The notes beneath the pieces were generated by a model. The model saw only the letters and a list, made by a program, of their open reading frames with translations. It searched no databases and was not told where the DNA came from. From Shewanella sp. 1CM18E (GTDB taxonomy: Bacteria > Pseudomonadota > Gammaproteobacteria > Enterobacterales > Shewanellaceae), in assembly GCF_023161665.1 (NCBI RefSeq), contig NZ_JALNTW010000010.1:62001-126000 (forward strand): 64,000 nucleotides of DNA. The letters are read 5' to 3'. Within the stretch, counting starts at the first letter, position 1. Each line of letters opens with the position of its first letter. Shown here piece after piece: positions 1 to 11,122 of this stretch. A program made the translations under genes and the position numbers.

Positions 1-99
1 CGTTCGGTTATTGCTGCTGGTGCCGTAGTCAATAAAGATGTTGCACCCGATACTATGGTGGGCGGCGTGCCTGCTAAATTGATTAAGATGCTAAAGTAG
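1..99 (+). CDS. Hexapeptide-repeat acyltransferase, C-terminal end (partial)
   Basis: The window opens inside an open frame that ends at TAG 97-99. The last 32 residues contain AAGAVVNKDV and GGVPAKLI, the typical final left-handed beta-helix coil and closing segment of the Maa/LacA/NodL/CysE-type O-acetyltransferases, which move an acetyl group from acetyl-CoA to a sugar or serine hydroxyl. The active-site histidine region lies outside the window, so the substrate cannot be assigned. The gene converges on the symporter gene, with a shared hairpin between them. Confidence 0.8.
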   Translation, partial: RSVIAAGAVVNKDVAPDTMVGGVPAKLIKMLK

Positions 100-201
100 T
101 TTTCAGATGCTCTAATGCAACTCTAAACACTTAATCTGAGGGCTAACATCTTACAATTAGCTGCAATGTGGCAATGTGATTTTGGATGGGGCAGTAAAAT
201 C

Positions 202-226
202 AAAAGGGCGCTTATAGCGCCCTTTT
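202..226. terminator. Bidirectional intrinsic terminator
   Basis: An 11-bp stem (202-212 with 216-226) has GGGCGC at its core and a 3-nt loop. It has A residues on the left and T residues on the right, so it can end the acetyltransferase transcript on plus and the symporter transcript on minus. Confidence 0.85.
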
Positions 227-248
227 TAGTAAATCACTTCAACAGATA

Positions 249-1577
249 TTAGCGATTTACCTTGGTTTCTTCAGCGTGAACCTGAGCATTGAATCCTGGC
301 GCAACTTTACCCGCTTGGGTGTCGTTAAATAACGCTTCATCAAACTCACCTTCTGATTTTGCAATCACTACAGTAGCGACGGTATCACCGGTTACGTTGA
401 CTGCTGTACGTACCATATCAAGCAGTCTATCGACACCAATAATCAGCGCGATACCTTCAACTGGCAGACCCACTTGGTTAAGTACCATAGCAAGCATGAT
501 AAGACCGACACCTGGTACACCAGCAGTTCCGATCGACGCTAAAGTTGCAGTGATAACCACCATCGCATAATCAGTAATGGTTAGCTCAATACCAAATACC
601 TGCGCAATAAACACCGTTGCCACACCTTGCATAATCGCGGTGCCATCCATGTTAATGGTGGCGCCAAGCGGCAAGGTGAATGATGCAATTTTATTGTCAA
701 CACCCATGCGGTGCTCAGCCGTCTCAATGGTTACTGGTAGCGTTGCATTCGAGCTAGCAGTGCTAAAAGCAAACAATTGAACATCGCGGATTTTACGGAT
801 AAAGGTGAATGGGTTTAGCCCTGAGAATAGCTTAAGTAAGGTTGGGTAAACAACAAAAGCATGAATAAGCAATACGCCTAGAACAACGAAGAAGTACTTA
901 ACCACGCTACCAAAGGTTTCCATGCCCAGAGTTAGCGCAAGTTTCGCCATCAAAGCAAATACACCATATGGTGCAAGCTGCATGATAAGGGTTACAACAC
1001 GCATAATTACTTCGTTCAGGTCATTAAACAGTGCTGCAACACGCGCACCACGCTCGCCAATATGGGAAATGGCAAAACCAAAAATTACCGCGAAAATGAT
1101 GATTTGCAGCATGTTGCCTTCACTCATCGCGTGCAGTGGGTTCGTTGGTACTAAATTGATTAACACGTCTGAAAGGCTAGGTGCTTGTTTTACATCAAAC
1201 TGCATTCCTTCGGTCACTAAACTTGCGTTACCCGGATGAACTGCGATGGCGACTAGAATCGCCATTGAAAGTGCAATAGCGGTAGTGAATAGATAAAACG
1301 CAATCGTTTTACCACCTAAACGACCAACCTTTGATGGCTCACTAAGGGAGCAGGTACCGCAGACTAATGAGACAAATACCAGTGGAACAACGAGCATTTT
1401 TAAGCTTGAGATAAAGATGGTACCAATAACGTTGAGCACACCTTCGGTTATGTACTCTTTTACAAAGTCACTCTCTGGAAACAGATTGCGTAACAGCAGT
1501 CCAAGGATAATACCGGCAAGCATGCCGATAATAATCTTACTCGTGAGGCCGAGTTTTTTAGTTTTCGTAGCAGACAT
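249..1577 (-). CDS. Dicarboxylate/amino acid:cation symporter (DAACS family)
   Basis: This 442-residue inner-membrane carrier belongs to the glutamate/aspartate/C4-dicarboxylate symporter family (GltP, DctA, GltPh fold), which brings in acidic substrates with H+ or Na+. The hallmark parts are intact: the serine-rich hairpin motif SSNATLP, the NMDGT motif at residues 309-313 that binds cation and substrate, the second re-entrant hairpin GTAGVPG, and the C-terminal DMVRTAVNVTGD segment that contacts substrate. An AGGAAG ribosome site lies just before ATG 1577. It is divergent from the lipoprotein gene at 1795. The exact substrate and coupling ion are not determined. A second family member at 40915 differs in the NMDGT motif. 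Confidence 0.93.
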   Translation of the reverse strand: MSATKTKKLGLTSKIIIGMLAGIILGLLLRNLFPESDFVKEYITEGVLNVIGTIFISSLKMLVVPLVFVSLVCGTCSLSEPSKVGRLGGKTIAFYLFTTAIALSMAILVAIAVHPGNASLVTEGMQFDVKQAPSLSDVLINLVPTNPLHAMSEGNMLQIIIFAVIFGFAISHIGERGARVAALFNDLNEVIMRVVTLIMQLAPYGVFALMAKLALTLGMETFGSVVKYFFVVLGVLLIHAFVVYPTLLKLFSGLNPFTFIRKIRDVQLFAFSTASSNATLPVTIETAEHRMGVDNKIASFTLPLGATINMDGTAIMQGVATVFIAQVFGIELTITDYAMVVITATLASIGTAGVPGVGLIMLAMVLNQVGLPVEGIALIIGVDRLLDMVRTAVNVTGDTVATVVIAKSEGEFDEALFNDTQAGKVAPGFNAQVHAEETKVNR

Positions 1578-1794
1578 AGTGCTTCCTGTTTAATTTTTAT
1601 GCTTTTCAATTTGCGCATTAAAGCCTAGCAAGAAAGTGGCATCGAGGAAATGGGCGTGAGGTTAAAGTTATAGGTAATTGTTGAAAATAAAAGTGATTTG
1701 TTGTGGAAAAGTGATTTAGAGATTGTATAGTGTTACCTAAAAGGTAGCTTGATAGTTGCCACGTATTAGTTCTTGAGTAACAGGGAGCCTGACA

Positions 1795-4278
1795 ATGAAG
1801 TCAGCATATAGCATTTTTATTGCTTTTATTTGGTCATTTATACTCGTTGGTTGTGGTGGTGGAGGTAGTATCTCTAACGATCCTGATGATGGAGGGACGC
1901 CAGAACCGACAGAAATCATTAGTGTCGTTCTTTCTATTTCTAATACTGAGTCAATTAAAGCCGAAGCACCTGCTGAAGTCACTGCTGTGGTAACAAGCTC
2001 ACTTCACGGCGCTTTAGCTGGAAAACTGGTGACTTTTAAGCTTGATAATAATGCCATAGGTACTTTTATCCCAGGAATAGGCACTGATAAGACTGATAGC
2101 AATGGTACGGCTAAGGTTTTGTTGGCTACTTCAAATATTCCCGGAGCAGGTTCATTAACTGTAGAAGTTGCTGGATACAGTGATATTACGGTAGAGCCGC
2201 TAGTGTTTGTAATGGAAGGAGATGGTGGTGAAGTCAATGATGGCGCGTCTATTGTTGTTGTATTAACTGATACGGATGGTGAGCCTATTGATGCAATAAC
2301 AACGACTATTCCGGGTAAGATCACTGCAACTGTTAGCGGTATCAATAAGCCTTCGATTGTAACATTTGATACAACGATTGGAGATCTTCCTATTAAATCT
2401 GCAGTGACTGATGCCAATGGTAAGGCAACGGTTGATATATATGCAGGCAGTTCTTTAGGGGCTGGGGAGGTTACCGCGTCTTTATCAAGTGGTGAAGAGG
2501 GAAAAGTCGTAGTGGTGATAGGTGCTACAAACGTTCTAATGGGAAGTGGCACGCCATTCAATGAAGGGGTTGCTAGCGTAAGTGTTGATCAGTTAACTGC
2601 AGGAGGCACTGCAACTATCTCGGTTGCAATTCAAGATGATAGTGGTAATCCTTTTACTCAGCCAGTAGATGTAAACTTTTCTTCAACTTGCTCGACCAAG
2701 ACAAGTCCAGAAGCTGAGATCAGTTCTCCAGTGCCATCGGTCAATGGCGTTGCGACAACGACCTATTTAGCTAAAGGTTGTAAAGGGGATGACGCCATTA
2801 ATGTTACCGCTAATGCTGGTGGTTTGAACTTAGCTGCAACAGCAACAATTAATGTATTGCCAGCAGATGTTGGTAGTATCGTATTTTTGTCTGCTACACC
2901 TCAAAATATCAGTATTCTTGGCACAGGTGGTGTTGAGTCTTCAGTGGTTCAGTTTAAAGTTCTAGATACAAATAGTAATCCTGTAAGCAATCAGTCGGTA
3001 TCTTTTGCTTTAAATACAGAAGTCGGCGGAATTAGTTTGGATCCTGCGACCGCAACAACAAACAATCAAGGTGTGGCTCAAACAGTAGTTAGAACGGGTA
3101 CTGTGGCTACATCTGTGCGTGTAACCGCGACTGTTGACGGCTCTAGCCCTGTAATTTCAAGTCAGTCTAGTGAGTTAGTTATTTCAACAGGTATTCCTGA
3201 TCAAGACAGCTTTTCATTGTCAGCTACAGTTTTAAATGCTGAAGGTTGGGATGTTGATGGCACTGAAGTTACAGTTACTGCGCGTTTAGCCGATGCATTT
3301 AACAACCCTGTTCCAGACGGTACAACGATATCATTTACAACCGAAGGTGGTGCAATTGAAGACGCATGCCAAACAAATAAAGGTGCGTGTAGTGTTGTTT
3401 GGACAAGCCAGCAAGCGAGGCCTGAGGGCTACCAATTAATCAATGGTGCAGGTTTAATGGTTGATGATCCAACTGCTGAGTTATCTTTTGATTCTGCATT
3501 GGGTATTTATGGTAACCATTATGGTCAAAAGTATGGTGGACGAGCAACGATTACAGCAACTGCTATCGGTGAAGAGTCTTTTCCTGATTTAAACGGTAAT
3601 GGTCGATTTGATGCGAACGAAGTGACAGCATTTAACACTCAAACTGATGTAAGTGGTATGCCATTTGATTTAGATGATGTGTTTAATGATTACAATGAAG
3701 ATGGCCGCTTTAATCCACAGCAGGCAAATGGGCAGTTAGGTGGTGAGCTAGAAGAACTAGTTGATTTTAATTCTAACGGTGTCTTTGATCTTAAAGACGG
3801 AAAATACAACGGTGTTCTATGCGCAGATCCTGTTCATGATGCATGTGCAGATGGTGTCACGGATTCTAAATCTTTATATGTTCGAGGTAGCTTAGTCATC
3901 GTTATGTCTGGAAGTACAGCGTTAGCAACTGATCGTTCTCGTGTGTTGATTGTCGATAGTTATAGTGGGTCAGGTGGTTCTTATGATCAAAGTATTGATA
4001 TTATCGGTAAGGCTACAGGAACTGTTTATTTTACTATTTCAGATCTTCATAATCAGCAAATGCCTGCTGGTTCGAAAGTCAGCTTTACTGCAAGTGCAGG
4101 TTCTGTAGTAAGTGGATCAGAGTATATATGGCCTAGTACTAACTATAATGGTGGTCGCGAGTTTAGCGTAACGCTTAAAGGTGAAGATGAACCAAACTCC
4201 GGTACATTCCTTGTTACTGTTGAAACACCTGGTGGTGTAAAAACTCAAGTGCTTTCTCTTCCTATATCCATTAATTAA
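1795..4278 (+). CDS. Ig-like repeat lipoprotein with Ca-loop-like motifs
   Basis: This is an 827-residue lipoprotein. The signal peptide ends in LVGC, with Cys20 as the predicted lipidation site, followed by a Gly-rich linker. Most of the length (about 40-590) is made of beta-sandwich repeats of the bacterial Ig-like group 1 (invasin/intimin-like) type. These show recurring phrases such as VTAVVTS, TDSNGTAKV, TDANGKATV and NNQGVAQT, which close each domain. Residues 598-668 hold three short D-x-N-x-(N/D)-G loops that resemble EF-hand or thrombospondin-type calcium loops. Another beta domain follows to the C terminus. It is probably an envelope-anchored surface or adhesion protein. No catalytic motif is visible. 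It is a single gene with its own terminator, and its partner is unknown. Confidence 0.8.
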   Translation: MKSAYSIFIAFIWSFILVGCGGGGSISNDPDDGGTPEPTEIISVVLSISNTESIKAEAPAEVTAVVTSSLHGALAGKLVTFKLDNNAIGTFIPGIGTDKTDSNGTAKVLLATSNIPGAGSLTVEVAGYSDITVEPLVFVMEGDGGEVNDGASIVVVLTDTDGEPIDAITTTIPGKITATVSGINKPSIVTFDTTIGDLPIKSAVTDANGKATVDIYAGSSLGAGEVTASLSSGEEGKVVVVIGATNVLMGSGTPFNEGVASVSVDQLTAGGTATISVAIQDDSGNPFTQPVDVNFSSTCSTKTSPEAEISSPVPSVNGVATTTYLAKGCKGDDAINVTANAGGLNLAATATINVLPADVGSIVFLSATPQNISILGTGGVESSVVQFKVLDTNSNPVSNQSVSFALNTEVGGISLDPATATTNNQGVAQTVVRTGTVATSVRVTATVDGSSPVISSQSSELVISTGIPDQDSFSLSATVLNAEGWDVDGTEVTVTARLADAFNNPVPDGTTISFTTEGGAIEDACQTNKGACSVVWTSQQARPEGYQLINGAGLMVDDPTAELSFDSALGIYGNHYGQKYGGRATITATAIGEESFPDLNGNGRFDANEVTAFNTQTDVSGMPFDLDDVFNDYNEDGRFNPQQANGQLGGELEELVDFNSNGVFDLKDGKYNGVLCADPVHDACADGVTDSKSLYVRGSLVIVMSGSTALATDRSRVLIVDSYSGSGGSYDQSIDIIGKATGTVYFTISDLHNQQMPAGSKVSFTASAGSVVSGSEYIWPSTNYNGGREFSVTLKGEDEPNSGTFLVTVETPGGVKTQVLSLPISIN

Positions 4279-4287
4279 TGAAAAGCA

Positions 4288-4311
4288 AAAGCCCCGCAAT
4301 AGCGGGGCTTT
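4288..4311. terminator. Bidirectional intrinsic terminator
   Basis: A 10-bp stem (4288-4297 with 4302-4311) has core GCCCCGC/GCGGGGC and a 4-nt loop, flanked by A and T runs. It lies between the convergent lipoprotein gene and astB and can serve both. Confidence 0.88.
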
Positions 4312-4353
4312 TTATATTACATAATGGCTCATTCTACATTTTTATTCTAACCA

Positions 4354-5691
4354 TTACTTTTGGAACTGATAAACACTGCCTAGATGCATAATTTGAGTAA
4401 GTTCATCTAATGCTGTGCGAGATTCAATTAATAGCTGTGGATCTGCTAAATCTTCTACATGTAAACGGTCGCGGTAATGCTTATCTACCCACTGATTTAA
4501 TCGAGTAAATAAACCATCATTCATTAACGTGTGTTGATTCACTGCCGCCACTTCATCCTGGTTCATTGCGACACGTAAACGTAAACAAGCGGGACCGCCA
4601 CCATTTTGCATGCTTTGCTTTACGTCAAAGTAAAGCACTTGCTTGATTGGAGTATCAAGCGTGACTAGCTCATTTAAGTAAGCAAAAACAGCTGGGTTTT
4701 CTTGACAGTTTGTTGGCGCAATAATTGCCATCTCTCCAGATGGTAGCGTAACAACCTGAGTATTGAATAAGTAACTTTTTACCGCATCTTGAATGGCGAC
4801 TTTAGCGGTTGGCACTTCAATAAAGTGCAATGCAGACTCACCAAATTTATTTTTGATTTCTGCGAGTTTAGCTTGAGTATTTAAGAAGGCTTGCTCGTGA
4901 TAAAACAGCACGTTTTGGTTACCAACTGCGATAACATCGTTGTGGAATACACCCTGATCAATCACATCCGGGTTTTGCTGAATATAAACAGTGCCATCAT
5001 CGTCTAGTTGATGCAGGCGCGCAACGGCTTGTGAGGCTTCCAGAGTTTGTCTTGCTGGGAATTTTTGCGGTTTAGGTGCAGCAGGATTAGTCGCTTCTTG
5101 ACCGAATACAAACAATTCAACACCAGCATGACCATACTCACTACAAAGGCGGGTGTGGTTAGCCGCGCCTTCATCACCAAAACTTGCATGCTCTGGCAAA
5201 TGTTGGTGATGTTTGAAAAAGCGGCTATCGTTAAACGTAGCCTGCAGGATATTGCCTGTAGTAGTCGGTTCTATGCTACGGTGTAGCTTGTCGACTAGAT
5301 TTGCCGGGGTAAAATGTAGTTTACCGTCACGGGTATCTGCACTCGGTGATACGGTTGCTGCATTTGCTGTCCACATGCTTGATGCACTGCAGCAAGCGCG
5401 TAATAAAGCTGGAGCCTCTTTGGCGGCTTTGTTTAGAATATCGCTATCAGTGCCCGAAAAGCCCATGCGGCGCAGCGAATGTAGGTCTGGGCGTTCTTGT
5501 GGTGCGAGCATGCCTTGCACTAAACCTAGATCGGCGAGTGCTTTGGCTTTTTTCAATCCTTGTTTGGCTGCATCTTTTGGGCTTGATGTTGCTGCAGCGT
5601 TATTTAATGAGGCGACGTTGCCAAATGATAAACCGGCGTAATTGTGGGTTGGCCCAACGAGTCCGTCGAAATTAGCTTCAAAATGCTTCAT
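4354..5691 (-). CDS. astB: N-succinylarginine dihydrolase AstB
   Basis: AstB hydrolyses N2-succinylarginine to succinylornithine, CO2 and two NH3, the second step of the cytoplasmic arginine succinyltransferase (AST) degradation route. The 445-residue length and the N-terminal [13 protein letters not shown] signature fit the family (amidinotransferase fold). The conserved [11 protein letters not shown] near the C terminus supplies the catalytic Cys at about residue 369, and the NDVIAVGN region carries the catalytic His. The start at 5691 follows an AAGGA ribosome site. The other ast genes are not in this window, so astB stands alone here. It shares a terminator with the lipoprotein gene. Confidence 0.96.
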   Translation of the reverse strand: MKHFEANFDGLVGPTHNYAGLSFGNVASLNNAAATSSPKDAAKQGLKKAKALADLGLVQGMLAPQERPDLHSLRRMGFSGTDSDILNKAAKEAPALLRACCSASSMWTANAATVSPSADTRDGKLHFTPANLVDKLHRSIEPTTTGNILQATFNDSRFFKHHQHLPEHASFGDEGAANHTRLCSEYGHAGVELFVFGQEATNPAAPKPQKFPARQTLEASQAVARLHQLDDDGTVYIQQNPDVIDQGVFHNDVIAVGNQNVLFYHEQAFLNTQAKLAEIKNKFGESALHFIEVPTAKVAIQDAVKSYLFNTQVVTLPSGEMAIIAPTNCQENPAVFAYLNELVTLDTPIKQVLYFDVKQSMQNGGGPACLRLRVAMNQDEVAAVNQHTLMNDGLFTRLNQWVDKHYRDRLHVEDLADPQLLIESRTALDELTQIMHLGSVYQFQK

Positions 5692-5951
5692 TCTTGTTTT
5701 CCTTAAGGGTATCTCAGGTTGTTATATCTTTTCTGAGTTGTAATTATTGTGGTCAGTATACTTAAGCAGGGGCACCACACAAGCGAGCCTTATTTAATAA
5801 AAACACAGTATTTGCATCGAAATGCACAACTAATACTTGCTTGATGACTAATAATGAAATATTAGTTTTTAAATAAGCACTATTTTTTTTCACATTTATT
5901 TCAAAAATGGTTAAAAATTGGTACTCCAGTACAAATAAAAGAGGGATTAGC
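5692..5951. other. Intergenic region astB-topA
   Basis: This is the left part of the divergent gap between astB and topA. It holds the astB ribosome site next to 5692 and AT-rich sequence. An 85-codon frame on minus (5762-6019) spans most of the gap, but it overlaps the topA promoter and has no recognisable protein features, so it is not called. I see nothing else. Confidence 0.5.
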
Positions 5952-5980
5952 TTGAAACTCTGTACACAACCCTCTATATA
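5952..5980 (+). promoter_or_regulatory. Predicted sigma-70 promoter of topA
   Basis: TTGAAA (5952-5957) is followed by exactly 17 bases and TATATA (5975-5980), a near-consensus sigma-70 promoter. It lies about 48 bases before the topA start. In enterobacteria topA expression responds to supercoiling. Nothing here shows that directly. Confidence 0.6.
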
Positions 5981-6027
5981 TGGAGCCAATTTTCCGATTT
6001 TTGAGACTCGTTGGCGCAAATTAATCT

Positions 6028-8718
6028 ATGGGTAAATCGCTAGTAATCGTCGAATCACCGGCCAAAGCCAAGACTATTAATAAATATCTAGGCAAAGATT
6101 TCATCGTTAAGTCGAGTGTAGGTCACATCCGTGACTTGCCTACATCTTCGAGCACCGAAGCTAAAGTTGTTAGTAAAACTGCGGCTGAAGTGAAGAAGAT
6201 GTCTCCAGAGGAGAAGGCTGAATATAAGAGCTTAAAAGCAAAGCAGGCGCTGGTTGCGCGCATGGGAGTAGACCCAGAAAAAGGCTGGAAAGCTAAATAT
6301 CAAACCTTACCTGGCAAAGAAAAGGTGGTTAAAGAACTTCAAACTCTGGCAGCAAATGCTGACCATATCTATCTCGCAACCGATTTGGATAGAGAGGGAG
6401 AGGCGATTGCTTGGCATTTACAACAAGTTATTGGTGGTGACGAGTCCCGCTATCAGCGTGTTGTATTTAACGAGATCACAAAATCAGCGATTCAAGATGC
6501 ATTTAGCCAGCCATCAGTACTAGACACCAATATGGTCAATGCTCAGCAAGCACGTCGATTCTTAGACCGTGTTGTTGGCTTTATGGCATCGCCACTATTA
6601 TGGAAAAAGGTTGCTCGTGGTTTATCTGCCGGTCGCGTGCAATCAGTAGCTGTGCGATTAGTGGTTGAGCGTGAAAGCGAAATTAAAGCCTTTGTGCCAG
6701 AAGAGTTTTGGGATGTACATGCAGAGCTAAATACGCTGACTGATGATTTGCTCAAAATGCAAGTTGTTAAGCATCAAGGCAAAGCGTTTAACCCAGTAAA
6801 CGAAACTGAAGCGCAAACAGCGGTAACTCAGCTATCGCAATCAAGCTTTGTAGTTGCAGCTCGTGAAGATAGAGCAACGTCAAGTAAACCATCTGCGCCT
6901 TATATCACCTCAACTTTACAGCAAGCGGCAAGTACGCGTTTAGGTTTTGGTGTCAAAAAGACGATGATGATGGCGCAGCGCTTATATGAAGCGGGTCATA
7001 TTACTTATATGCGTACTGACTCGACCAACTTAAGCCAAGAAGCACTTGATAGCGTGCGCGAAATGATTGGCAATGAGTATGGCGATAAGTATCTACCAGA
7101 GTCACCAATTCGCTACGGCAGCAAAGAAGGCGCTCAAGAGGCTCACGAAGCGATTCGTCCTTCTAACGTAAAAGTTAGCGCAGCTTCTCTTTCAGACATG
7201 GAGCGCGACGCACAGCGCTTATATGAGCTGATTTGGCGCCAGTTTGTGTCATGTCAGATGACACCTGCTAAATATGATGCAACTCGTCTAACGGTAAAAG
7301 CTGGCGAGTATGAATTAAAAGCGACAGGTCGTACGTTACGTTTTGATGGTTGGACTCGCGTTCAAACTGCAATCAAGAAGAAAAACGAAGAAGATAATAC
7401 TCTACCTTATGTGGCAGAAGGTGATGTGGTAACCCTTAAAGAGTTGCAACCTAAGCAGCACTTTACTAAGCCGCCAGCTCGTTACAGTGAAGCTTCATTA
7501 GTTAAAGAGCTTGAAAAGCGTGGAATTGGTCGTCCATCTACTTATGCAACGATCATTTCAACCATTCAAGATCGTGGTTACGTTAAAGTCGATAACCGTC
7601 GTTTCTTTGCTGAAAAAATGGGTGAAATTGTCAGTGATAGCTTAGTGGGTAGCTTTGAAGACTTAATGAGTTATGACTTTACAGCAAGTATGGAGCAAAC
7701 ATTAGATGATGTAGCTCACGGTAAGCTTGACTGGAAAAAAGTGCTTGATGGTTTCTATAAAGACTTCACCAAACAGCTAGAAGTCGCCGAGTTATCGCCT
7801 GAAGAGGGCGGTATGCGTCCTAACGAAATGGTGATAACAGATGACATTAAGTGCCCAACTTGTGGACGCCCTATGGGTATTCGTACCGGCACTACCGGTG
7901 TATTCCTAGGTTGTTCTGGTTATGCATTGCCGCCAAAAGAGCGTTGTAAAACCACGTTAAACTTAACGCCAGGTGAAGAAGCTGTTAGCAGTGGTGAAGA
8001 TGCTGAAACTGAAGCATTACGCGCAAAACATCGTTGTGGCATCTGTGGCACGGCAATGGATAGCTACTTAATCGATGAAGCTCGTAAGCTACATGTTTGT
8101 GGTAATAACCCAACCTGTAATGGTTACGAAGTCGAAGCGGGCCAGTTCAAGATCAAAGGCTACGAAGGCCCGATTATTGAGTGCGATCGTTGTGGTAACG
8201 ATATGGAACTTAAAAACGGTCGTTTTGGTAAGTACTTTGGTTGTACAAACTCTGAGTGTAAGAACACTCGTAAGCTACTCAAGAGTGGTGAAGCGGCGCC
8301 GCCAAAAGAAGATCCAATCCATCTTCCAGAGCTTAAGTGTTCTAAGTCTGATGCATACTTTGTATTGCGTGATGGCGCGGCAGGTATTTTCCTTGCTGCC
8401 AGTACTTTCCCTAAATCCCGCGAAACCCGTGGCCCATTAGTGGAAGAGTTGATTAAGTACCGCGAACTTCTGTGGCCTAAGTATCAGTATCTAGCTGATG
8501 CGCCAGTTGCTGATGATGAGGGTAACTTAGCTTCTGTGCGCTTTAGTCGTAAGACCAAAGAGCAGTACGTTGCAACGGATGTAGACGGTAAAGCTACAGG
8601 CTGGTCATCGAAGTATATTGATGGTAAGTGGGTTACTGAGGCGAAAGCTAAAGCAAAACCTAAAGCAAAAGCTAAGCCTAAGGCGAAAGCAAAACCAAAA
8701 GCTAAAAAAGCCGAGTAA
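6028..8718 (+). CDS. topA: DNA topoisomerase I
   Basis: TopA is a type IA topoisomerase that relaxes negative supercoils by cutting one DNA strand through a tyrosine. It has 896 residues. The N-terminal Toprim domain starts [14 protein letters not shown] and includes the acidic DLDREGEA motif. The catalytic Tyr327 lies in [10 protein letters not shown]. Three C-terminal zinc-finger modules follow: CPTC..C..C near 610-650, CGIC..CGNNPTC near 670-700, and CDRC..C..C near 715-745. The protein ends in a lysine/alanine/proline tail containing three KAKAKP units (about 874-893), longer than in E. coli and probably a DNA-binding tail. The ATG at 6028 matches the conserved N terminus. A promoter lies just upstream and a terminator downstream, so it is monocistronic. 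Confidence 0.98.
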   Translation: MGKSLVIVESPAKAKTINKYLGKDFIVKSSVGHIRDLPTSSSTEAKVVSKTAAEVKKMSPEEKAEYKSLKAKQALVARMGVDPEKGWKAKYQTLPGKEKVVKELQTLAANADHIYLATDLDREGEAIAWHLQQVIGGDESRYQRVVFNEITKSAIQDAFSQPSVLDTNMVNAQQARRFLDRVVGFMASPLLWKKVARGLSAGRVQSVAVRLVVERESEIKAFVPEEFWDVHAELNTLTDDLLKMQVVKHQGKAFNPVNETEAQTAVTQLSQSSFVVAAREDRATSSKPSAPYITSTLQQAASTRLGFGVKKTMMMAQRLYEAGHITYMRTDSTNLSQEALDSVREMIGNEYGDKYLPESPIRYGSKEGAQEAHEAIRPSNVKVSAASLSDMERDAQRLYELIWRQFVSCQMTPAKYDATRLTVKAGEYELKATGRTLRFDGWTRVQTAIKKKNEEDNTLPYVAEGDVVTLKELQPKQHFTKPPARYSEASLVKELEKRGIGRPSTYATIISTIQDRGYVKVDNRRFFAEKMGEIVSDSLVGSFEDLMSYDFTASMEQTLDDVAHGKLDWKKVLDGFYKDFTKQLEVAELSPEEGGMRPNEMVITDDIKCPTCGRPMGIRTGTTGVFLGCSGYALPPKERCKTTLNLTPGEEAVSSGEDAETEALRAKHRCGICGTAMDSYLIDEARKLHVCGNNPTCNGYEVEAGQFKIKGYEGPIIECDRCGNDMELKNGRFGKYFGCTNSECKNTRKLLKSGEAAPPKEDPIHLPELKCSKSDAYFVLRDGAAGIFLAASTFPKSRETRGPLVEELIKYRELLWPKYQYLADAPVADDEGNLASVRFSRKTKEQYVATDVDGKATGWSSKYIDGKWVTEAKAKAKPKAKAKPKAKAKPKAKKAE

Positions 8719-8741
8719 GTATTTGTAAGTAATTCGCTTTT

Positions 8742-8767
8742 AAAAGCCCCGAATATTCGGGGCTTTT
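8742..8767 (+). terminator. Intrinsic terminator of topA
   Basis: A long palindromic stem with core AAAAGCCCCGAAT/ATTCGGGGCTTTT is followed by a T run, 24 bases after the topA stop. Confidence 0.88.
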
Positions 8768-9038
8768 TTGTTGGCGCTTTTTAAGTCACTTTCTGTCTTG
8801 GTATAATAGGCTGTACTTAAAAGGTAATGAAAGAGGTAGAGATAGTTTAGGTTACAGAAAATACCTTAAGACAATTATCTGCGTTTCAGTAAATTCTGCC
8901 TGCAAAGTAGTAGCTTAGTAGACTTTTATATCAGAGGGGGAAGCCCACCTTCAGATGAAGGTGGAGAGAGTTTGTTTTTGAACAGTTGGAGGTGTTGTTT
9001 GTAATGCTGGTTATAGCAGCGGCATTAGAAATCTTGAA
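8768..9038. other. Intergenic region with a perfect hairpin
   Basis: Between the topA terminator and the minus-strand gene ending at 9039 there is no convincing gene. A TATAAT-like hexamer lies near 8810 on plus, without a well-spaced -35. Downstream is a perfect 8-bp stem, CCACCTTC (8945-8952) with GAAGGTGG (8957-8964), closed by AGAT. Whether this is an unlinked small transcript or the 3' end of the minus-strand mRNA cannot be settled by reading. Confidence 0.4.
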
Positions 9039-9815
9039 TCACCACTTCCTTTTAGGTTGGAATAACACATCAATATCATCGTCATCACTTTTGCTTTTAA
9101 CGATAGCCGGCTGGGCATTTCTTTGTGCACCAGTGACTTCTTCTAACATAGCTTTTGCTTCTTCTACTTTACGAGCAATAAAAGGGTCATTAGGGGTTTG
9201 AGACTTGATTGTGTGTAATGTCCCTAAAGCCTTTGTAACCATTTGTTTTGCAGAACCATATTGTTTCATAAAGCAAGCTGCACGTCCCCGCGCTAACATG
9301 GAATCAACGTTAATACGTAGCTGTAAACTGTCGATACGCATCTCTTCTTCACTGAAAATACTAGGTTCAACTTTGCCTTTATTATGCTCGGCGCGCAGTA
9401 TTGCCTTCATCTTCTTTAAGGTTTGCACCAAAGTGAGAACTTGGCGGTCATTATCAGGTAGACGAAATTGCTCAACTGGCGGCGCTGTTTTAGGGCTTGA
9501 TTGTAAACTTTGAATTTGAGCCTGAAGATCTATCAATCGACGTTGGTAATCATTGCTTTGATTAGCGGCAAGTGGCAGAGCACCATTTAATGCTTCCTCT
9601 ACGCGCTTATAAAGGACTAAAATGATACTCGAAGAGCAGGGGATAAGGCCTGTATTTGATAAAACTTCTTCGGTTTCATCAATGATTGCTCTGTGGCGTG
9701 CAAGTTCAGTCCGCCTTTCAGCTTCAACGCGCGCTTTTTGTTGTTGGATGATACTGATCCCGATTACAAGTAATAGCAATACGCCGATCAGAACCAAAAC
9801 TGAAATAAATATCAT
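9039..9815 (-). CDS. Membrane-anchored coiled-coil protein, function unknown
   Basis: This 258-residue protein is not assigned to a characterised family. Residues 1-22 form one hydrophobic helix, which suggests an inner-membrane anchor. Residues 25-160 are charged and Gln/Glu rich with coiled-coil character (for example QRRLIDLQAQIQSLQ). The region from about 165 to 235 is helical and looks like a tetratricopeptide-type hairpin (ARGRAACFMKQYGSAKQMVTKAL). The tail is acidic then basic (DDDDIDVLF, PKRKW). It is divergent from cysB. A similar gene beside topA/cysB in related genomes would mark it as a conserved unknown, but I cannot check that here. Confidence 0.75.
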   Translation of the reverse strand: MIFISVLVLIGVLLLLVIGISIIQQQKARVEAERRTELARHRAIIDETEEVLSNTGLIPCSSSIILVLYKRVEEALNGALPLAANQSNDYQRRLIDLQAQIQSLQSSPKTAPPVEQFRLPDNDRQVLTLVQTLKKMKAILRAEHNKGKVEPSIFSEEEMRIDSLQLRINVDSMLARGRAACFMKQYGSAKQMVTKALGTLHTIKSQTPNDPFIARKVEEAKAMLEEVTGAQRNAQPAIVKSKSDDDDIDVLFQPKRKW

Positions 9816-10038
9816 AACAGGACCAATAAATTTACAATTCGGCCAATGCTACTATAAATCAACATTATAGGGTAGTAATCTTCATCAAGGTTTCTCGATA
9901 AGTGTTTCTTAGCGTTTGACTAATGTGCTATATTCCATTTGATATAATTATTTGGCTATACTATAACGAATAATTATACTTAAATGCGTCATTACTTATT
10001 TATTAGACAGGTCGTAAGCCTGCTACAAGGAAGGATAA

Positions 10039-11016
<978 letters not shown>

Positions 11017-11043
11017 AAGCCAGTTTGTCTTAACTAATGCCAT

Positions 11044-11073
11044 AAAAAAACCTCGCAATCGCGAGGTTTTTTT
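11044..11073. terminator. Bidirectional intrinsic terminator
   Basis: A stem with core CCTCGC/GCGAGG (11051-11056 with 11061-11066) is extended by a seven-base A run pairing with a T run. It lies between the convergent cysB and serine dehydratase genes. Confidence 0.9.
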
Positions 11074-11122
11074 ATGGTGTACTAAGCCACTTTAGTTACT
11101 CAGTGCTAGATGATTCAGTGAT

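Noticed and set aside
5762-6019. 85-codon open frame on minus between astB and topA
   Set aside because: It overlaps the well-formed topA promoter, has biased low-complexity AT composition and no recognisable domain or ribosome site.
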